A stretch of 64,000 bases of DNA from Clostridia bacterium. Lineage in GTDB: Bacteria; Bacillota; Clostridia; Christensenellales; UMGS416. Position 1 is the first letter of the stretch. Every line of letters starts with the position of its first letter. The notes under the pieces are model-generated. The model was not told the origin of the DNA. It saw nothing but the letters and a program-made list of their open reading frames with translations, and did not search any database. Made by a program: the position numbers and the translations under genes. Shown here piece after piece: positions 25,485-34,869 of this stretch. The stretch is taken from positions 79,645-143,644 of the forward strand of contig JAFGUF010000042.1 of NCBI GenBank assembly GCA_016938675.1. Reading direction: 5' to 3'.

Positions 25485-26735
25485 TTGGAAAGCAAAATAA
25501 TAATAAAGGGCGGCAAGCCCCTAATAGGCGAAGTTACAGTAAGCGGCGGCAAAAACTCCGCAGTTGCTATAATACCGGCAGCTTTGATGTCTGACGATGT
25601 TTGCTATATTGAAAATATTCCTTTAATTGAGGATGTATTCGTACTGAAAAAGATGATGGAACATCTTGGCGCGGATGTAACAATTGAAGGAAACACTATG
25701 AGAGTAGACCCTAAGGGAGTATCCAACTGGATAGTGCCCGACGACCTAGCCAGAGAAATGCGTGCCAGCTATTACCTGATGGGTACGCTGCTTGCCAAAT
25801 TCGGCAAGGCGCAGGTAGTATTCCCGGGCGGATGCAACATAGGCTCAAGGCCGATGGATCAGCATCTTAAAGGCCTAGGCTCACTGGGAGCAAAGATTGA
25901 CTTAATCGGCGGAGTGTACGTGTGCAGCGCTGAAAAGCTTAAAGGCTGCGAAATATACATGGACGTTTCAAGCGTAGGGGCTACTATTAACCTGATGCTG
26001 GCAGCAGCAAAGGCAGAAGGCGTGACAACCATAGTAAATGCCGCAAGAGAGCCGCACATAGTTGACCTTGCCAACTTCCTTTCAGCAATGGGCGCCACAG
26101 TAAAGGGCGCGGGTACACCGACAATCAGAGTAAAAGGAGCGCAGAAGCTGAAAGGCTGCAGGTACTCCATACTGCCTGACCAAATAGAGACCGGCACATG
26201 GATGGCGGCGGCGGCAGCAACCAGAGGAGACATAAAGATTAATGGGTGCATTCCTTACCATATGGAATCAGCTTCAGTAAAGCTCGCTGAAATGGGCATT
26301 GAAGTAATCGAAGGCGAAGATTACATAAGAGTCAAAGCGCTAAACAGGCCGAAGGCGGTTCATATACAGACCCTTCCTTATCCGGGATTCCCAACTGATC
26401 TGCAGCAGCCCTTCACGGTGATTCTATCTACCGCAAAAGGCACATCAATGGTAATAGAAACAATATTTGAGTCCAGGTTCAGGCATGTTGATGAGCTGAG
26501 AAGAATGGGCGCGAATATACAGATAAGCGGTGATGTAGCCGTAATAATGGGAGTTGAGAAGCTCTCAGGCGCGGAAGTAGTGGCATCTGACCTACGAGCG
26601 GGAGCAGCGCTGATTGTAGCCGGAGTAATGGCTGAGGGTACAACAGTTATATCCAACACCAAATATATTGACAGAGGCTACGAAAACATAGTTGATAAGC
26701 TAAAAAGTGTCGGTGCTGATGTAAGCCGCACATAA
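25485..26735 (+). CDS. murA: UDP-N-acetylglucosamine 1-carboxyvinyltransferase
   Basis: A 416-residue MurA, the first committed enzyme of peptidoglycan synthesis, which adds enolpyruvate from PEP to UDP-GlcNAc. The start is SGGKNSAVAI after a few residues. The PEP-binding, fosfomycin-target cysteine is C117 in FPGGCNIGSRP. DQIETGTWM and PGFPTDLQQPF are further family motifs. Translation uses a TTG start preceded by AAGGAG at good spacing. The FmdB-like gene upstream may share the transcript. Confidence 0.96.
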   Translation: MESKIIIKGGKPLIGEVTVSGGKNSAVAIIPAALMSDDVCYIENIPLIEDVFVLKKMMEHLGADVTIEGNTMRVDPKGVSNWIVPDDLAREMRASYYLMGTLLAKFGKAQVVFPGGCNIGSRPMDQHLKGLGSLGAKIDLIGGVYVCSAEKLKGCEIYMDVSSVGATINLMLAAAKAEGVTTIVNAAREPHIVDLANFLSAMGATVKGAGTPTIRVKGAQKLKGCRYSILPDQIETGTWMAAAAATRGDIKINGCIPYHMESASVKLAEMGIEVIEGEDYIRVKALNRPKAVHIQTLPYPGFPTDLQQPFTVILSTAKGTSMVIETIFESRFRHVDELRRMGANIQISGDVAVIMGVEKLSGAEVVASDLRAGAALIVAGVMAEGTTVISNTKYIDRGYENIVDKLKSVGADVSRT

Positions 26736-26752
26736 AATATTAATTTATTAAG

Positions 26753-26780
26753 TTGTAAATACATTTTATAGTGATATAAT
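26753..26780 (+). promoter_or_regulatory. Promoter of the orphan prepilin gene
   Basis: TTGTAA at 26753-26758 and TATAAT at 26775-26780 are 16 bases apart. TGA just before the -10 makes it an extended -10 promoter. The start codon at 26813 follows after a short leader with AAGGAG. Confidence 0.55.
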
Positions 26781-26812
26781 ATAGTAAGGATAGCTCATCA
26801 AGGAGTGATAGA

Positions 26813-27187
26813 ATGCGAAATAAAGGATTCACATTAGTAGAATTAATTGCAGTAATAGCAATAATAGTTATTGTTGCTTCTATTGGTGCGCCTGCTTATT
26901 TTAATTCACTTCACAGAAAAGAAATGGAAGCCGATGAAATGGCCGCCTACCAGCTGACTGACTCAACTGAATCCTATGCGCTGGTAACAGGCAGAAGCCT
27001 TGATTCTGCGTCTTCGAACTTTATTTTTTCTGATTGTTATTTGAGCGGTTCTTTAGATGCTGACCTTATGATGGACAAGCTTATGGAGAACGGTTTTCTG
27101 CTTTCCCGTCCGGTGATACAGAGCAAAAATGCTGAGTTCATCTGGGATACCAGTACGCGAAAATGGAAAGTTAAAGAAATTGAATGA
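26813..27187 (+). CDS. Type IV prepilin-like protein (pseudopilin)
   Basis: A 124-residue protein with a class III signal: a short basic leader MRNKG, then FTLVELIAVIAIIVIVASI. A prepilin peptidase would cut after G5, leaving phenylalanine and glutamate at mature positions 1 and 5. After the hydrophobic helix comes a small, acidic globular part with one cysteine. It resembles ComGC-type or other minor pseudopilins, but no assembly ATPase, platform protein or peptidase is nearby. It may work with a pilus or secretion system encoded elsewhere. It has its own promoter. Confidence 0.82.
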   Translation: MRNKGFTLVELIAVIAIIVIVASIGAPAYFNSLHRKEMEADEMAAYQLTDSTESYALVTGRSLDSASSNFIFSDCYLSGSLDADLMMDKLMENGFLLSRPVIQSKNAEFIWDTSTRKWKVKEIE

Positions 27188-27232
27188 CCTTTGTCACATA
27201 TTGACAATTTATAAATATTATTAGTAATTGAT

Positions 27233-27248
27233 GCCGCTTTTTAGCGGC
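27233..27248 (+). terminator. Weak terminator-like hairpin after the prepilin gene
   Basis: GCCGCT at 27233-27238 and AGCGGC at 27243-27248 pair around a TTTT loop. The following bases (GTTATT) are only partly T-rich, so termination would be inefficient. Confidence 0.4.
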
Positions 27249-27249
27249 G

Positions 27250-27279
27250 TTATTCACATTTTAAGAACAGTTATCCACA
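27250..27279 (+). promoter_or_regulatory. Two DnaA boxes in tandem
   Basis: TTATTCACA at 27250-27258 and TTATCCACA at 27271-27279 both match the DnaA-box consensus TTATNCACA. They share orientation and start exactly 21 bases apart, two helical turns. A one-mismatch reverse box, TGTTAATAA, follows. No replication gene is nearby, so this is not the chromosomal origin, but it may titrate DnaA or control the neighbouring genes. Confidence 0.5.
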
Positions 27280-27329
27280 ATAATTGTTAATAAGCCGGTG
27301 TAAAACCTGTTAAAATTTGCACAAAACCT

Positions 27330-28019
27330 TTATTTAGGGGCTTTTCTTTTGTCAATGTGGTTTTTAACTTTTATGTAGGCGAAAATCACGGATGCAGCTG
27401 AGGCAAAAATCAAAATCCATGCCCAAGTTGGCATATTAAGCCCGTTAGCGCCTATTAGCGCAGATACAATCAGCCCGGGCGGACGTGCAGCAACCATTGT
27501 CAGCATGAAAAATCCCCATGACATGCCGGAAATACCTGCTATAAAGCATATTATATCATCAGGGAAAAATGGCAGAAGAATAATCAGCACAAAAATAATT
27601 TTTTTGTTGGTGTTAATCGTATCCAAATGTTCAGATACTGTTTCCTTGCCCAGTATCCACTCGACAAAAGGACGTCCGAAAATACGCGCTATTGCAAATG
27701 CAGCAGCAGAACCTAGTATAATTGCTACTGATGAAATAAGAAATGCATTCCAGAAGCCAAAAAGCGCGCCGCCTGCAAGGGTCGTGATATTGCCGGGAAT
27801 TGGGGAGATAATTACCTGAAGAAACTGGATGACGCCGAAAATAACAGGAGCTAGCGAACCATAGCTTAAAATATACTCCTTCAGCCTTTCCGCATCCTTA
27901 AACAGGCTGAAAAAACTGCTGTCTTTTCTTAGCAGTAAAATAGCTGATATTACAAGCAGTATGATAAAAGGAAAAATAATTTTCTTTATGGTATTTGTTT
28001 TTAAATTAAATTTCTTCAT
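27330..28019 (-). CDS. TVP38/TMEM64 family (DedA-like) membrane protein
   Basis: A 229-residue membrane protein with about six hydrophobic segments. The central GFWNAFLISSVAIILGSAAA together with FAIARIFGRPFVEW is the VTT/SNARE-associated domain signature with its GR motif. A second reentrant-like region contains PFFPDDIICFIAG. The family handles lipid or envelope homeostasis, possibly by scrambling lipids, but the substrate in bacteria is not settled. No clear ribosome site precedes the ATG. It diverges from the DUF5711-like gene. Confidence 0.87.
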   Translation of the reverse strand: MKKFNLKTNTIKKIIFPFIILLVISAILLLRKDSSFFSLFKDAERLKEYILSYGSLAPVIFGVIQFLQVIISPIPGNITTLAGGALFGFWNAFLISSVAIILGSAAAFAIARIFGRPFVEWILGKETVSEHLDTINTNKKIIFVLIILLPFFPDDIICFIAGISGMSWGFFMLTMVAARPPGLIVSALIGANGLNMPTWAWILIFASAASVIFAYIKVKNHIDKRKAPK

Positions 28020-28067
28020 ATACTAATATTGTACTTAAAAAAAACCAAATTAAAACAAAAACTTTTT

Positions 28068-28096
28068 TTGCACGGCATCTTTTTATGTAGTATAAT
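28068..28096 (+). promoter_or_regulatory. Promoter of the propeller-like protein and cvpA genes
   Basis: TTGCAC at 28068-28073 and TATAAT at 28091-28096 are separated by 17 bases. The TTG start at 28161 follows after a leader of about 55 bases. Confidence 0.6.
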
Positions 28097-28160
28097 AGCC
28101 ATTGACAAAATTAAATTGTCCAATTAGAAATTAAGAGTAACTTGAAACGAGGAAAACCAG

Positions 28161-29267
28161 TTGCGCTATACGACAAAGAGAAAAATACTCAGATACATGT
28201 TCTGGCTGTTTCTTGCAGCAATGATTGTTCTGCTTAATATATGGCTTATTTTTGTGGTTAAGCCAGTTACAAGGCTGGAAAAAGACCTTATAGAGCTTGA
28301 TGTGTCCATATATTCCAGGGTTTATCCCTATGAAAACGGACTCATAGTAATTGATCAGCGAGACCTTATCAGTTTTGATTTAAAGGGCAGGGAGCAGTTC
28401 CGGGTTGTTCTCCCGGAGTTTGACATGGAGGCTTCGCGAAAAGGAAATGTTACTGTTGTGTGGAGCTCTACTAATTCGCAGATTTACAATGAGGACGGGG
28501 TGCTCATACTGGAAAAACCGCTTTATACAGAACAAAGCAAAATACTATTCGGAAGAACCGGTGAAGACTATTTCGCTCTGGCAACTTTGGAAGAGGGCCA
28601 GTATAAGGCGCGCATATATGACTATGAGTCAAATGACATTGATGACATGCTGTTTCCATCCCAGAGCATACTCAATATAGGATTCTACGGAGACTCGGGC
28701 AATCAGCTCTGGGCGCTGCTTTTGGATTCGCACGGCACTATAACGATATCCAAGGTAAGGACAGACCACCCCGGCAAATCTATGACGGGAGCTATTACGA
28801 TTCCTAACCAGGTGTGCTATGCTACAATGCCAATGGAGAGCATGGTATATGTTGTTGGTACTCATCAGATTCAGGCATACTCATATACAAGCGTACTAAA
28901 GGAAGAAATCTTAGTTTACGGCTGGACGATGCAGGATTATATACCTGGCGAAGGCAGCGATATAGCTTTCCTGATGGGGACTAACCAGACTACAGACTAC
29001 GACTCGCCTGTATCAGCGCTGTGGTATATAGGCAAGGATAATGAGCAGTTCAGGCTATCAATGCCGACAGGGATAATGAAGGCGTATATGTCCGATGACT
29101 ATATTTACGCATTTTCCACACAGGGCATTAATGTATATGAAATCGGGAAAACGAGCAGAAGCTTTCAAAAGCTATCCTTTGATATTGTAGATGTGCCTGC
29201 AGTTATTCGGGGCAAAGCCATAGTAATACAGAGTGAAGAGCATTTTTATCTGCTGCCAATGGAGTAG
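28161..29267 (+). CDS. Membrane-anchored DUF5711-like protein, possible beta-propeller
   Basis: A 368-residue protein with a single N-terminal membrane anchor (FWLFLAAMIVLLNIWLIFVV, about residues 14-33) and a large extracytoplasmic domain. The outer part shows repeating short beta-strand units such as IVIDQRDLISFDLKGRE and IYNEDGVLILEKP, as in WD40- or PQQ-like propellers. I think it belongs to the DUF5711 family, with moderate confidence. It starts with TTG after a GAGGA site. It lies 18 bases upstream of cvpA, so the two may be co-transcribed. The biochemical function is unknown. Confidence 0.75.
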   Translation: MRYTTKRKILRYMFWLFLAAMIVLLNIWLIFVVKPVTRLEKDLIELDVSIYSRVYPYENGLIVIDQRDLISFDLKGREQFRVVLPEFDMEASRKGNVTVVWSSTNSQIYNEDGVLILEKPLYTEQSKILFGRTGEDYFALATLEEGQYKARIYDYESNDIDDMLFPSQSILNIGFYGDSGNQLWALLLDSHGTITISKVRTDHPGKSMTGAITIPNQVCYATMPMESMVYVVGTHQIQAYSYTSVLKEEILVYGWTMQDYIPGEGSDIAFLMGTNQTTDYDSPVSALWYIGKDNEQFRLSMPTGIMKAYMSDDYIYAFSTQGINVYEIGKTSRSFQKLSFDIVDVPAVIRGKAIVIQSEEHFYLLPME

Positions 29268-29285
29268 GGCAGGAAGGGCAAAGGG

Positions 29286-29993
29286 ATGAACTATATAGAT
29301 ATATTTGCGGTATTAATCATACTTGTCGGAATACTCGTTGGCTATAACCAGGGGTTTCTTAAAAGCATCTTTAATATAGTTAATATAATTATTTCTATCT
29401 TAATCGGATTGGTTTTTTACGGAGCTGTCACAAAGGATATTACTGCGAATCCGCAGATAATGCCTACCGTTATACATTTCAGTGAAGCATCAGAGATGCT
29501 GGGCGGAATAGAAGTAGAAAAAATATCCGTATATGAAAGAACTCTGGATGACATAAAAATTATAGTAAATGATGCAGACCTTCCATATCCTGTTGCTGAC
29601 CTGCTGCTTAAAAATATTGAAGACCAGGCTTTTGCCGGGCTCGGCTATTACACCTTGGGCGATTATCTGGAGCAGACCATCGGAAGCATGACAATTAATT
29701 ATGTCAGCTTCGTAATAGTCTTTTTCATTGTCTTTCTTGTTTTTATGGTGCTTATTAGTATATCTGACTATGTGTTCAGTTTCCCGGTGCTGCATAGCAT
29801 GGATTCGGTAGCGGGAGGCATCGGCGGATTTGCTCAGGCGCTTTTGCTGCTCAATATAGTGTTCCTGGCTATACCAATGATTCTTACATTCCTGCCATTT
29901 AAGGAGCTTGTAGACATGACGCAGGGTTCGTGGTTCTCAAAGATATATTATTTTCACAATCTTTTAATTAAGCTTTTAAGAGGCGCAATATAG
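29286..29993 (+). CDS. CvpA family membrane protein
   Basis: A 235-residue protein. It begins MNYIDIFAVLIILVGILVGY and has about four hydrophobic segments typical of the CvpA/colicin V production family, including the N-terminal GYNQGFLKSIFNIVNIIISI. An acidic loop of about 90 residues separates the first two helices from the last two. The family is linked to envelope integrity and secretion, but the mechanism is unclear. It follows the propeller-like gene closely and converges on tsaC with only four bases between, so no terminator fits there. Confidence 0.87.
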   Translation: MNYIDIFAVLIILVGILVGYNQGFLKSIFNIVNIIISILIGLVFYGAVTKDITANPQIMPTVIHFSEASEMLGGIEVEKISVYERTLDDIKIIVNDADLPYPVADLLLKNIEDQAFAGLGYYTLGDYLEQTIGSMTINYVSFVIVFFIVFLVFMVLISISDYVFSFPVLHSMDSVAGGIGGFAQALLLLNIVFLAIPMILTFLPFKELVDMTQGSWFSKIYYFHNLLIKLLRGAI

Positions 29994-29997
29994 CAGC

Positions 29998-31041
29998 CTA
30001 ACCCACATCAATTACATTGTGATTAGCCGCCTTAAGCAGGCGGTTCATTATTGCCGCATTTAGGCCCTCTGTTTCGTAGTATTGTACGTATGCTTTCTTA
30101 TAGCCGCCTTTATCAATTTCCCTTAATGAATTAAAAAGATTCTCGGCTATTGACTCAGGATGATGAACAGAGCCTAGAATAATTTTATCAAAAGGGTAGT
30201 TTTTGGCGTGCTCCTGGCAGCACAAGACTACTGCGCTGATTCCGTCAACATTATCTTTAAGGATAGCCCTGTTTACATATCGGGATACTGCTATATCGGT
30301 GCCTTTTACTATCTCTATCTCCGCATCCGGAGCATAATGCCTGTGCTTGACGCCCGGAGACTTGGCAACGGCGCCTTTTTTAAGTGGGTCAAGGACGGCC
30401 TCATCCATGCTGACCTCTCCAATTAATTCTGCAATCATTTCACGGGTAACAGCTCCCGGCCGCAATATGCACGGCGGGTCAACGCTGACATCAAGAACAG
30501 TAGATTCAAGGCCGATGTCGCAGCTGCCTCCATCGACTATTATGGGTATACGCCCCTCCAAATCCTCAAATACCTGCTGGGCACTGGTGGGTGAGGGCTT
30601 ACCGGAAATATTAGCGCTGGGCGCGGCAAGGGGCAACTGGCACTCTTCTAGTATGCTGAATGCTACAGGGTGTGCTGGCATCCTTATGGCTACTGTATCG
30701 AGGCCGCCTGTTATTACATCGGACACTGCCTTTTTCTTATGCAGCACCAATGTCAAAGGCCCCGGCCAGAATTCATCCATCAGCTGCTTTGCCTTTTCGC
30801 TGACGTCTTTGGCAAGCAGAGAAACCTGAGACTGATCATAGATGTGTACAATTAGAGGATTATCCGACGGCCTTCCCTTCGCAGTGAATATTTTCTTCAC
30901 TGAACGTATATTAAGCGCGTTTGCAGCGAGGCCGTAAACGGTCTCTGTGGGTATGGCAACGATCTCCCCCTTTTTTAAAAGTTCGGAGGCTTCAATAATT
31001 GTATCATAGCCGATGCCTAATATTTTCGTATCATATTTCAT
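29998..31041 (-). CDS. tsaC: L-threonylcarbamoyladenylate synthase, Sua5-type two-domain form
   Basis: A 347-residue enzyme that makes threonylcarbamoyl-AMP for the t6A modification of ANN-decoding tRNAs. The YrdC domain contains GEIVAIPTETVYGLAANA, KGRPSDNPLIVH and LAAPSANISGKPSPT. A C-terminal Sua5 domain follows, with the linker KSPGVKHRHYAP. The two-domain length matches Sua5/YwlC and not the short TsaC. It lies seven bases downstream of asnS on the same strand, with its ribosome site overlapping the asnS stop. Confidence 0.93.
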   Translation of the reverse strand: MKYDTKILGIGYDTIIEASELLKKGEIVAIPTETVYGLAANALNIRSVKKIFTAKGRPSDNPLIVHIYDQSQVSLLAKDVSEKAKQLMDEFWPGPLTLVLHKKKAVSDVITGGLDTVAIRMPAHPVAFSILEECQLPLAAPSANISGKPSPTSAQQVFEDLEGRIPIIVDGGSCDIGLESTVLDVSVDPPCILRPGAVTREMIAELIGEVSMDEAVLDPLKKGAVAKSPGVKHRHYAPDAEIEIVKGTDIAVSRYVNRAILKDNVDGISAVVLCCQEHAKNYPFDKIILGSVHHPESIAENLFNSLREIDKGGYKKAYVQYYETEGLNAAIMNRLLKAANHNVIDVG

Positions 31042-31048
31042 GTTTCGC

Positions 31049-32443
31049 CTAGAAATCAGCAGTGTTAACTGTGCGTGGGAACGAGATAACGTCCCTAATA
31101 TTGGTCATTCCTGTTAGGTACATGATTGCCCTTTCAAACCCGAGCCCATAGCCTGCGTGGCGGGCTGTGCCGTATTTTCTAAGGTCCATGTACCACCAGT
31201 ATGGAGCTTCGTCAAGGCCAAGTTCTTTCATTCTCGCATCCAGCACATCAGGGCGCTCTTCACGCTGGGATCCGCCGATTATTTCGCCCACGCCCGGAAC
31301 TAAAAGATCCATAGCCGCAACTGTTTTCCCGTCATCATTCAGCCTCATGTAGAATGCTTTGATTTCTTTAGGATAGTCGGTTACGAATACGGGGCACTTG
31401 TATACCTGCTCTGTAATGTACCTTTCGTGCTCGGTCTGCAGGTCGCTTCCCCATGTTACGGGGTATTTGAATTCAACGTCCGCCTTTTGAAGAATATCAA
31501 CAGCTTCCGTGTATGTAATTCTGGCAAAATCAGAGTTCGCTACATTTTTAAGCCTGTCCAAAAGGCCTTTGTCAATGAATTTATTAAAGAAGTCAATTTC
31601 CTGCGGTGCATTTTCAAGAACATAATTAATAATGTATTTCATCATTTCTTCTGCAAGCTGCATATCATCCTGAAGGTCTGCGAACGCTATCTCCGGCTCT
31701 ATCATCCAGAATTCTGCCACGTGTCTTGCGGTGTTGGAATTCTCCGCCCTGAAAGTAGGCCCGAATGTATAGATATCGCCGAAAGCCATTGCATAGGTTT
31801 CGCCGTTTAGCTGTCCACTTACAGTTAGGTTGGTCTCTTTGCCGAAAAAGTCCTGCGAATAGTCAATCTTGCCTTCAGCTTTGGGCGGATTTTCCATATC
31901 AAGGGTCGTAACACGGAACATTTCGCCTGCGCCTTCGCAGTCGCTGCCAGTTATAATCGGAGTATGAACATATACAAAGCCCTTCTGTTGGAAAAACTGG
32001 TGTATCGCAAATGCGGCCAGTGAGCGCACGCGGAAGACGGCATTGAATGTGTTTGACCTTGGGCGAAGATGGGCAATAGTGCGAAGGTATTCAAAGGTGT
32101 GTCTTTTTTTCTGCAGGGGGTAGGACGGGTCGCTTGTGCCCTCAATCTCTACACCTTGTGCCTTTATTTCAAATGGCTGTGCCGCTTCGGGAGTTAAAAC
32201 AAAGAGTCCCTCAACTATAACAGCGGAGCCAATGCCTAATTTAACAATAGCTTCGTAATTACCCACTAAAGATGGCTCAAGCACTATCTGAACGCCGTCA
32301 AACATTGAGCCATCGCTTATTACCATAAATGAAAAGTTTTTGGATTCACGAAGGGTTCTGATCCATCCGGCAACAGTCACCGTTTTATCGGAATATTCCT
32401 TTTGGTTTTTGCTCAGATTAGTAAGCTTAATTATATTTTTCAT
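31049..32443 (-). CDS. asnS: Asparagine-tRNA ligase
   Basis: A 464-residue class II synthetase. An N-terminal OB-fold anticodon domain ([20 protein letters not shown]) precedes the catalytic core. Motif 2 is seen in [19 protein letters not shown] and motif 3 in [15 protein letters not shown]. It charges tRNA-Asn with asparagine. A GAGGTGA ribosome site precedes the ATG. No T-box leader is visible upstream. It is probably co-transcribed with tsaC, both acting in tRNA function. Confidence 0.95.
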   Translation of the reverse strand: MKNIIKLTNLSKNQKEYSDKTVTVAGWIRTLRESKNFSFMVISDGSMFDGVQIVLEPSLVGNYEAIVKLGIGSAVIVEGLFVLTPEAAQPFEIKAQGVEIEGTSDPSYPLQKKRHTFEYLRTIAHLRPRSNTFNAVFRVRSLAAFAIHQFFQQKGFVYVHTPIITGSDCEGAGEMFRVTTLDMENPPKAEGKIDYSQDFFGKETNLTVSGQLNGETYAMAFGDIYTFGPTFRAENSNTARHVAEFWMIEPEIAFADLQDDMQLAEEMMKYIINYVLENAPQEIDFFNKFIDKGLLDRLKNVANSDFARITYTEAVDILQKADVEFKYPVTWGSDLQTEHERYITEQVYKCPVFVTDYPKEIKAFYMRLNDDGKTVAAMDLLVPGVGEIIGGSQREERPDVLDARMKELGLDEAPYWWYMDLRKYGTARHAGYGLGFERAIMYLTGMTNIRDVISFPRTVNTADF

Positions 32444-32621
32444 AAATTCACCTCATATGATTATATGTTTATTTGCACGTAAATGATTATAACATATTTT
32501 TTCTGAAATTTGTTATCAGATTAAGGATATTTATGCATTAATAATGGTTTGCCAAGCAAAAAGTTGACTAAGTAGTTTTATGATAATATAATCATTTAAA
32601 CAGCAAAAAAAGGAGCAGGCT

Positions 32622-34010
32622 ATGGTATATGATTTAATAATAATTGGTGGTGGCCCGGCCGGATACACGGCGGCCGAAAGAGCCGGAGAAGCAAAGAAAA
32701 AAGTGCTGCTTATTGAGAAAGCAAGCTTAGGCGGAGTATGCCTCAATGAAGGCTGCATTCCGACAAAAACCCTGCTTTATTCAGCAAAGCTCAAAAATCA
32801 CGCTGAGAACGCAAAAAAATACGGAGTTGATATTGAAGCGGCATCAATTTCATTAAATCATAAAAAAGTAATGGCACGCAAAAACAAGACCGTTAAAAAG
32901 CTGATTGCAGGCATAAAGATGAGGCTGGATGGCTTCGGTGTCGAGATGATCTCAGCAACTGCTGAAATCAGGAGTAAATCTAATGATGGATTTGAAATTG
33001 CAGCAGGTGATACTGTTTATAATGGCAAAAACATACTTGTGGCAACTGGTTCAAGCACTGTAATTATTCCTATTGATGGAATGAGTGAGGCAATTGATAG
33101 CGGATTTGCGATAACTAGCAGAGAAGCCCTAGAACTAGGCGAGATACCCGAGAAGCTTGTAGTCATAGGCGGCGGCGTAATAGGACTAGAAATGGCATCA
33201 TATTTTCAAAGTGCTGGCAGCAGCGTGAAAGTTATTGAAATGCTTGATAAAATAGCCGGAGCTACAGATAATGAAATAGCTGAAATACTAAAAAAAGAGT
33301 GCGAGAAAAAAGGAATAGAGTTTGTACTGGGAGCTAAAGTGACCAAAGTATCACAGGGAGAAGTATCTTATACAAAAGAGAACAATGAATACTCAGCAGA
33401 GTGCTCAAAGGTGCTTCTATCAGTCGGCAGGCGACCAAATATAGGCGGCCTCGGGCTTGAAAACATCGGAGTAAACACAGAGAAATCAATCCTTGTAGAC
33501 GAATTTATGAAGACCAATATTGATGGAGTGTACGCGGCAGGCGATGTGACGGGAAAATCAATGCTGGCGCACACTGCATACAGGCAGGCCGAGGCTGCGG
33601 TCAACAATATGCTGGGCATAGATGATAAAATTAATTATAGTACTATTCCTTCAGTAATATACACAGACCCTGAATCTGCGAGTGTAGGAGTTACATTGAA
33701 TCAGGCACTGGGAGATGGGCTGAAAGCCAAAGAAAAAACAATATCAATGAACTATTCCGGCAGGTACATGGCGGAAAATGAAGCCGGTCAGGGCATAGCG
33801 AAGATAGTATATGAAGAGGACACTCGCGTACTGCTGGGAGTCCACCTTTTAGGAAGCTACGCATCGGAGATAATATATGGCGCCGGAATTATGATCGAGC
33901 AGGGCTTTACACTGGATGATATTAAAAGACAGGTATTCCCACATCCCACGGTTGCCGAAATAATCAGAGAAGCGGTATTTTCAATAGAAAGTGAAGGTGA
34001 AGAACCATGA
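32622..34010 (+). CDS. lpdA: Dihydrolipoyl dehydrogenase
   Basis: A 462-residue FAD-dependent disulfide oxidoreductase. The FAD-binding start is IIGGGPAGYTAAERAG, the redox-active cysteine pair is CLNEGCIPTK, and the NAD-binding GGGVIGLEMASYF lies near residue 185. The C-terminal dimer motif HPTVAEIIREA holds the active-site histidine. No pyruvate, glycine or acetoin complex genes adjoin it, so its lipoyl partner must be elsewhere; the glycine cleavage system is one candidate in an amino-acid fermenter. AAGGAG precedes the ATG. Confidence 0.92.
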   Translation: MVYDLIIIGGGPAGYTAAERAGEAKKKVLLIEKASLGGVCLNEGCIPTKTLLYSAKLKNHAENAKKYGVDIEAASISLNHKKVMARKNKTVKKLIAGIKMRLDGFGVEMISATAEIRSKSNDGFEIAAGDTVYNGKNILVATGSSTVIIPIDGMSEAIDSGFAITSREALELGEIPEKLVVIGGGVIGLEMASYFQSAGSSVKVIEMLDKIAGATDNEIAEILKKECEKKGIEFVLGAKVTKVSQGEVSYTKENNEYSAECSKVLLSVGRRPNIGGLGLENIGVNTEKSILVDEFMKTNIDGVYAAGDVTGKSMLAHTAYRQAEAAVNNMLGIDDKINYSTIPSVIYTDPESASVGVTLNQALGDGLKAKEKTISMNYSGRYMAENEAGQGIAKIVYEEDTRVLLGVHLLGSYASEIIYGAGIMIEQGFTLDDIKRQVFPHPTVAEIIREAVFSIESEGEEP

Positions 34011-34792
34011 TAAAAAAGATAAAGAATTCAGATGCTGAGCCTGTGCTTAATTTCTTAAGCAGAGAACCGGGATTCAACCTTTTTGCTATTGGTGATATTG
34101 AGAAATACGGATGCCAGGGAAAGAATGTTGAAGTATGGACAGACAGCCAGGAAGGCGAAATTATGGGCGTTCTTGTGCGATATCACAAGTCTTTTCTTGT
34201 CTACTATTCTCAAAAGGATGCTGACGTAACAGACTTTCTGGATGTTATAACAAAGCACCCTGTTGAAACGGAAGTAATAAGCGGCAAAGACTGGGTTATT
34301 GAAAAGATAGCGAAACTGGTTGAGTATAAAAAGCATAAGAAGCTATATTTCTGCCAGCTAGAAAAGCAGATTGACGAAAGCGAACTGAACACAGAGGGCG
34401 TCATTATAGCATCGCCTGAGGATGCGCAGGGCATATGCGACCTGCAGAACACTATAGATGAATTTTTAAGTGAAGTTGAAAAGGACCATGTAGAGAAAAA
34501 CATAAGGGAAGGTTTCAGCAGGGTATACTGCATTAAAAATGAAGATGGTGATATAGTAAGCATGGCTCAGACATCGGCGGACACATCATCGGCCGCCATG
34601 ATAGTTGGAGTGTGTACACATATTGACTACAGAAAGCAAGGGCTTATGCGCAAGGTGATGACAAAGCTTTGCTACGACCTCCAGCAGGAGGGCAAGCTGA
34701 CCTGCCTGTTCTACGACAATAAAGACGCCGGAAGGATATACCACAGTATCGGATTTGAGACGATAGGAATGTGGCATATGCTACAGCTATAG
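34007..34792 (+). CDS. GNAT family N-acetyltransferase
   Basis: A 261-residue acetyltransferase. The C-terminal GNAT domain contains VGVCTHIDYRKQGLMRKVM, the acetyl-CoA-binding motif A, and ends with YHSIGFETIGMWHM. The N-terminal half is a second, diverged domain that begins with LNFLSREPGFNLFAIGDIE. The gene overlaps lpdA by four bases (ATGA), so the two are translationally coupled, but a metabolic link to dihydrolipoyl dehydrogenase is not known. The substrate is unknown. Confidence 0.85.
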   Translation: MIKKIKNSDAEPVLNFLSREPGFNLFAIGDIEKYGCQGKNVEVWTDSQEGEIMGVLVRYHKSFLVYYSQKDADVTDFLDVITKHPVETEVISGKDWVIEKIAKLVEYKKHKKLYFCQLEKQIDESELNTEGVIIASPEDAQGICDLQNTIDEFLSEVEKDHVEKNIREGFSRVYCIKNEDGDIVSMAQTSADTSSAAMIVGVCTHIDYRKQGLMRKVMTKLCYDLQQEGKLTCLFYDNKDAGRIYHSIGFETIGMWHMLQL

Positions 34793-34802
34793 CTTATAAA
34801 AT

Positions 34803-34827
34803 AAGCCGGATAATAATTATCCGGCTT
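34803..34827. terminator. Terminator-like hairpin between GNAT and RCC1-like genes
   Basis: AAGCCGGATAA at 34803-34813 and TTATCCGGCTT at 34817-34827 form a perfect 11-bp stem with a 3-base loop between converging genes. The flanking T-tract is short, so the strength is uncertain. Confidence 0.65.
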
Positions 34828-34869
34828 CAATCTTTATATGGACGAAATTGAACTTACTTGGGGTATTTA

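Noticed and set aside
32444..32621. T-box leader for asnS
   Set aside because: The 178-base gap has no AGGGTGGNACCGCG-like antiterminator sequence and no T-box style terminator.
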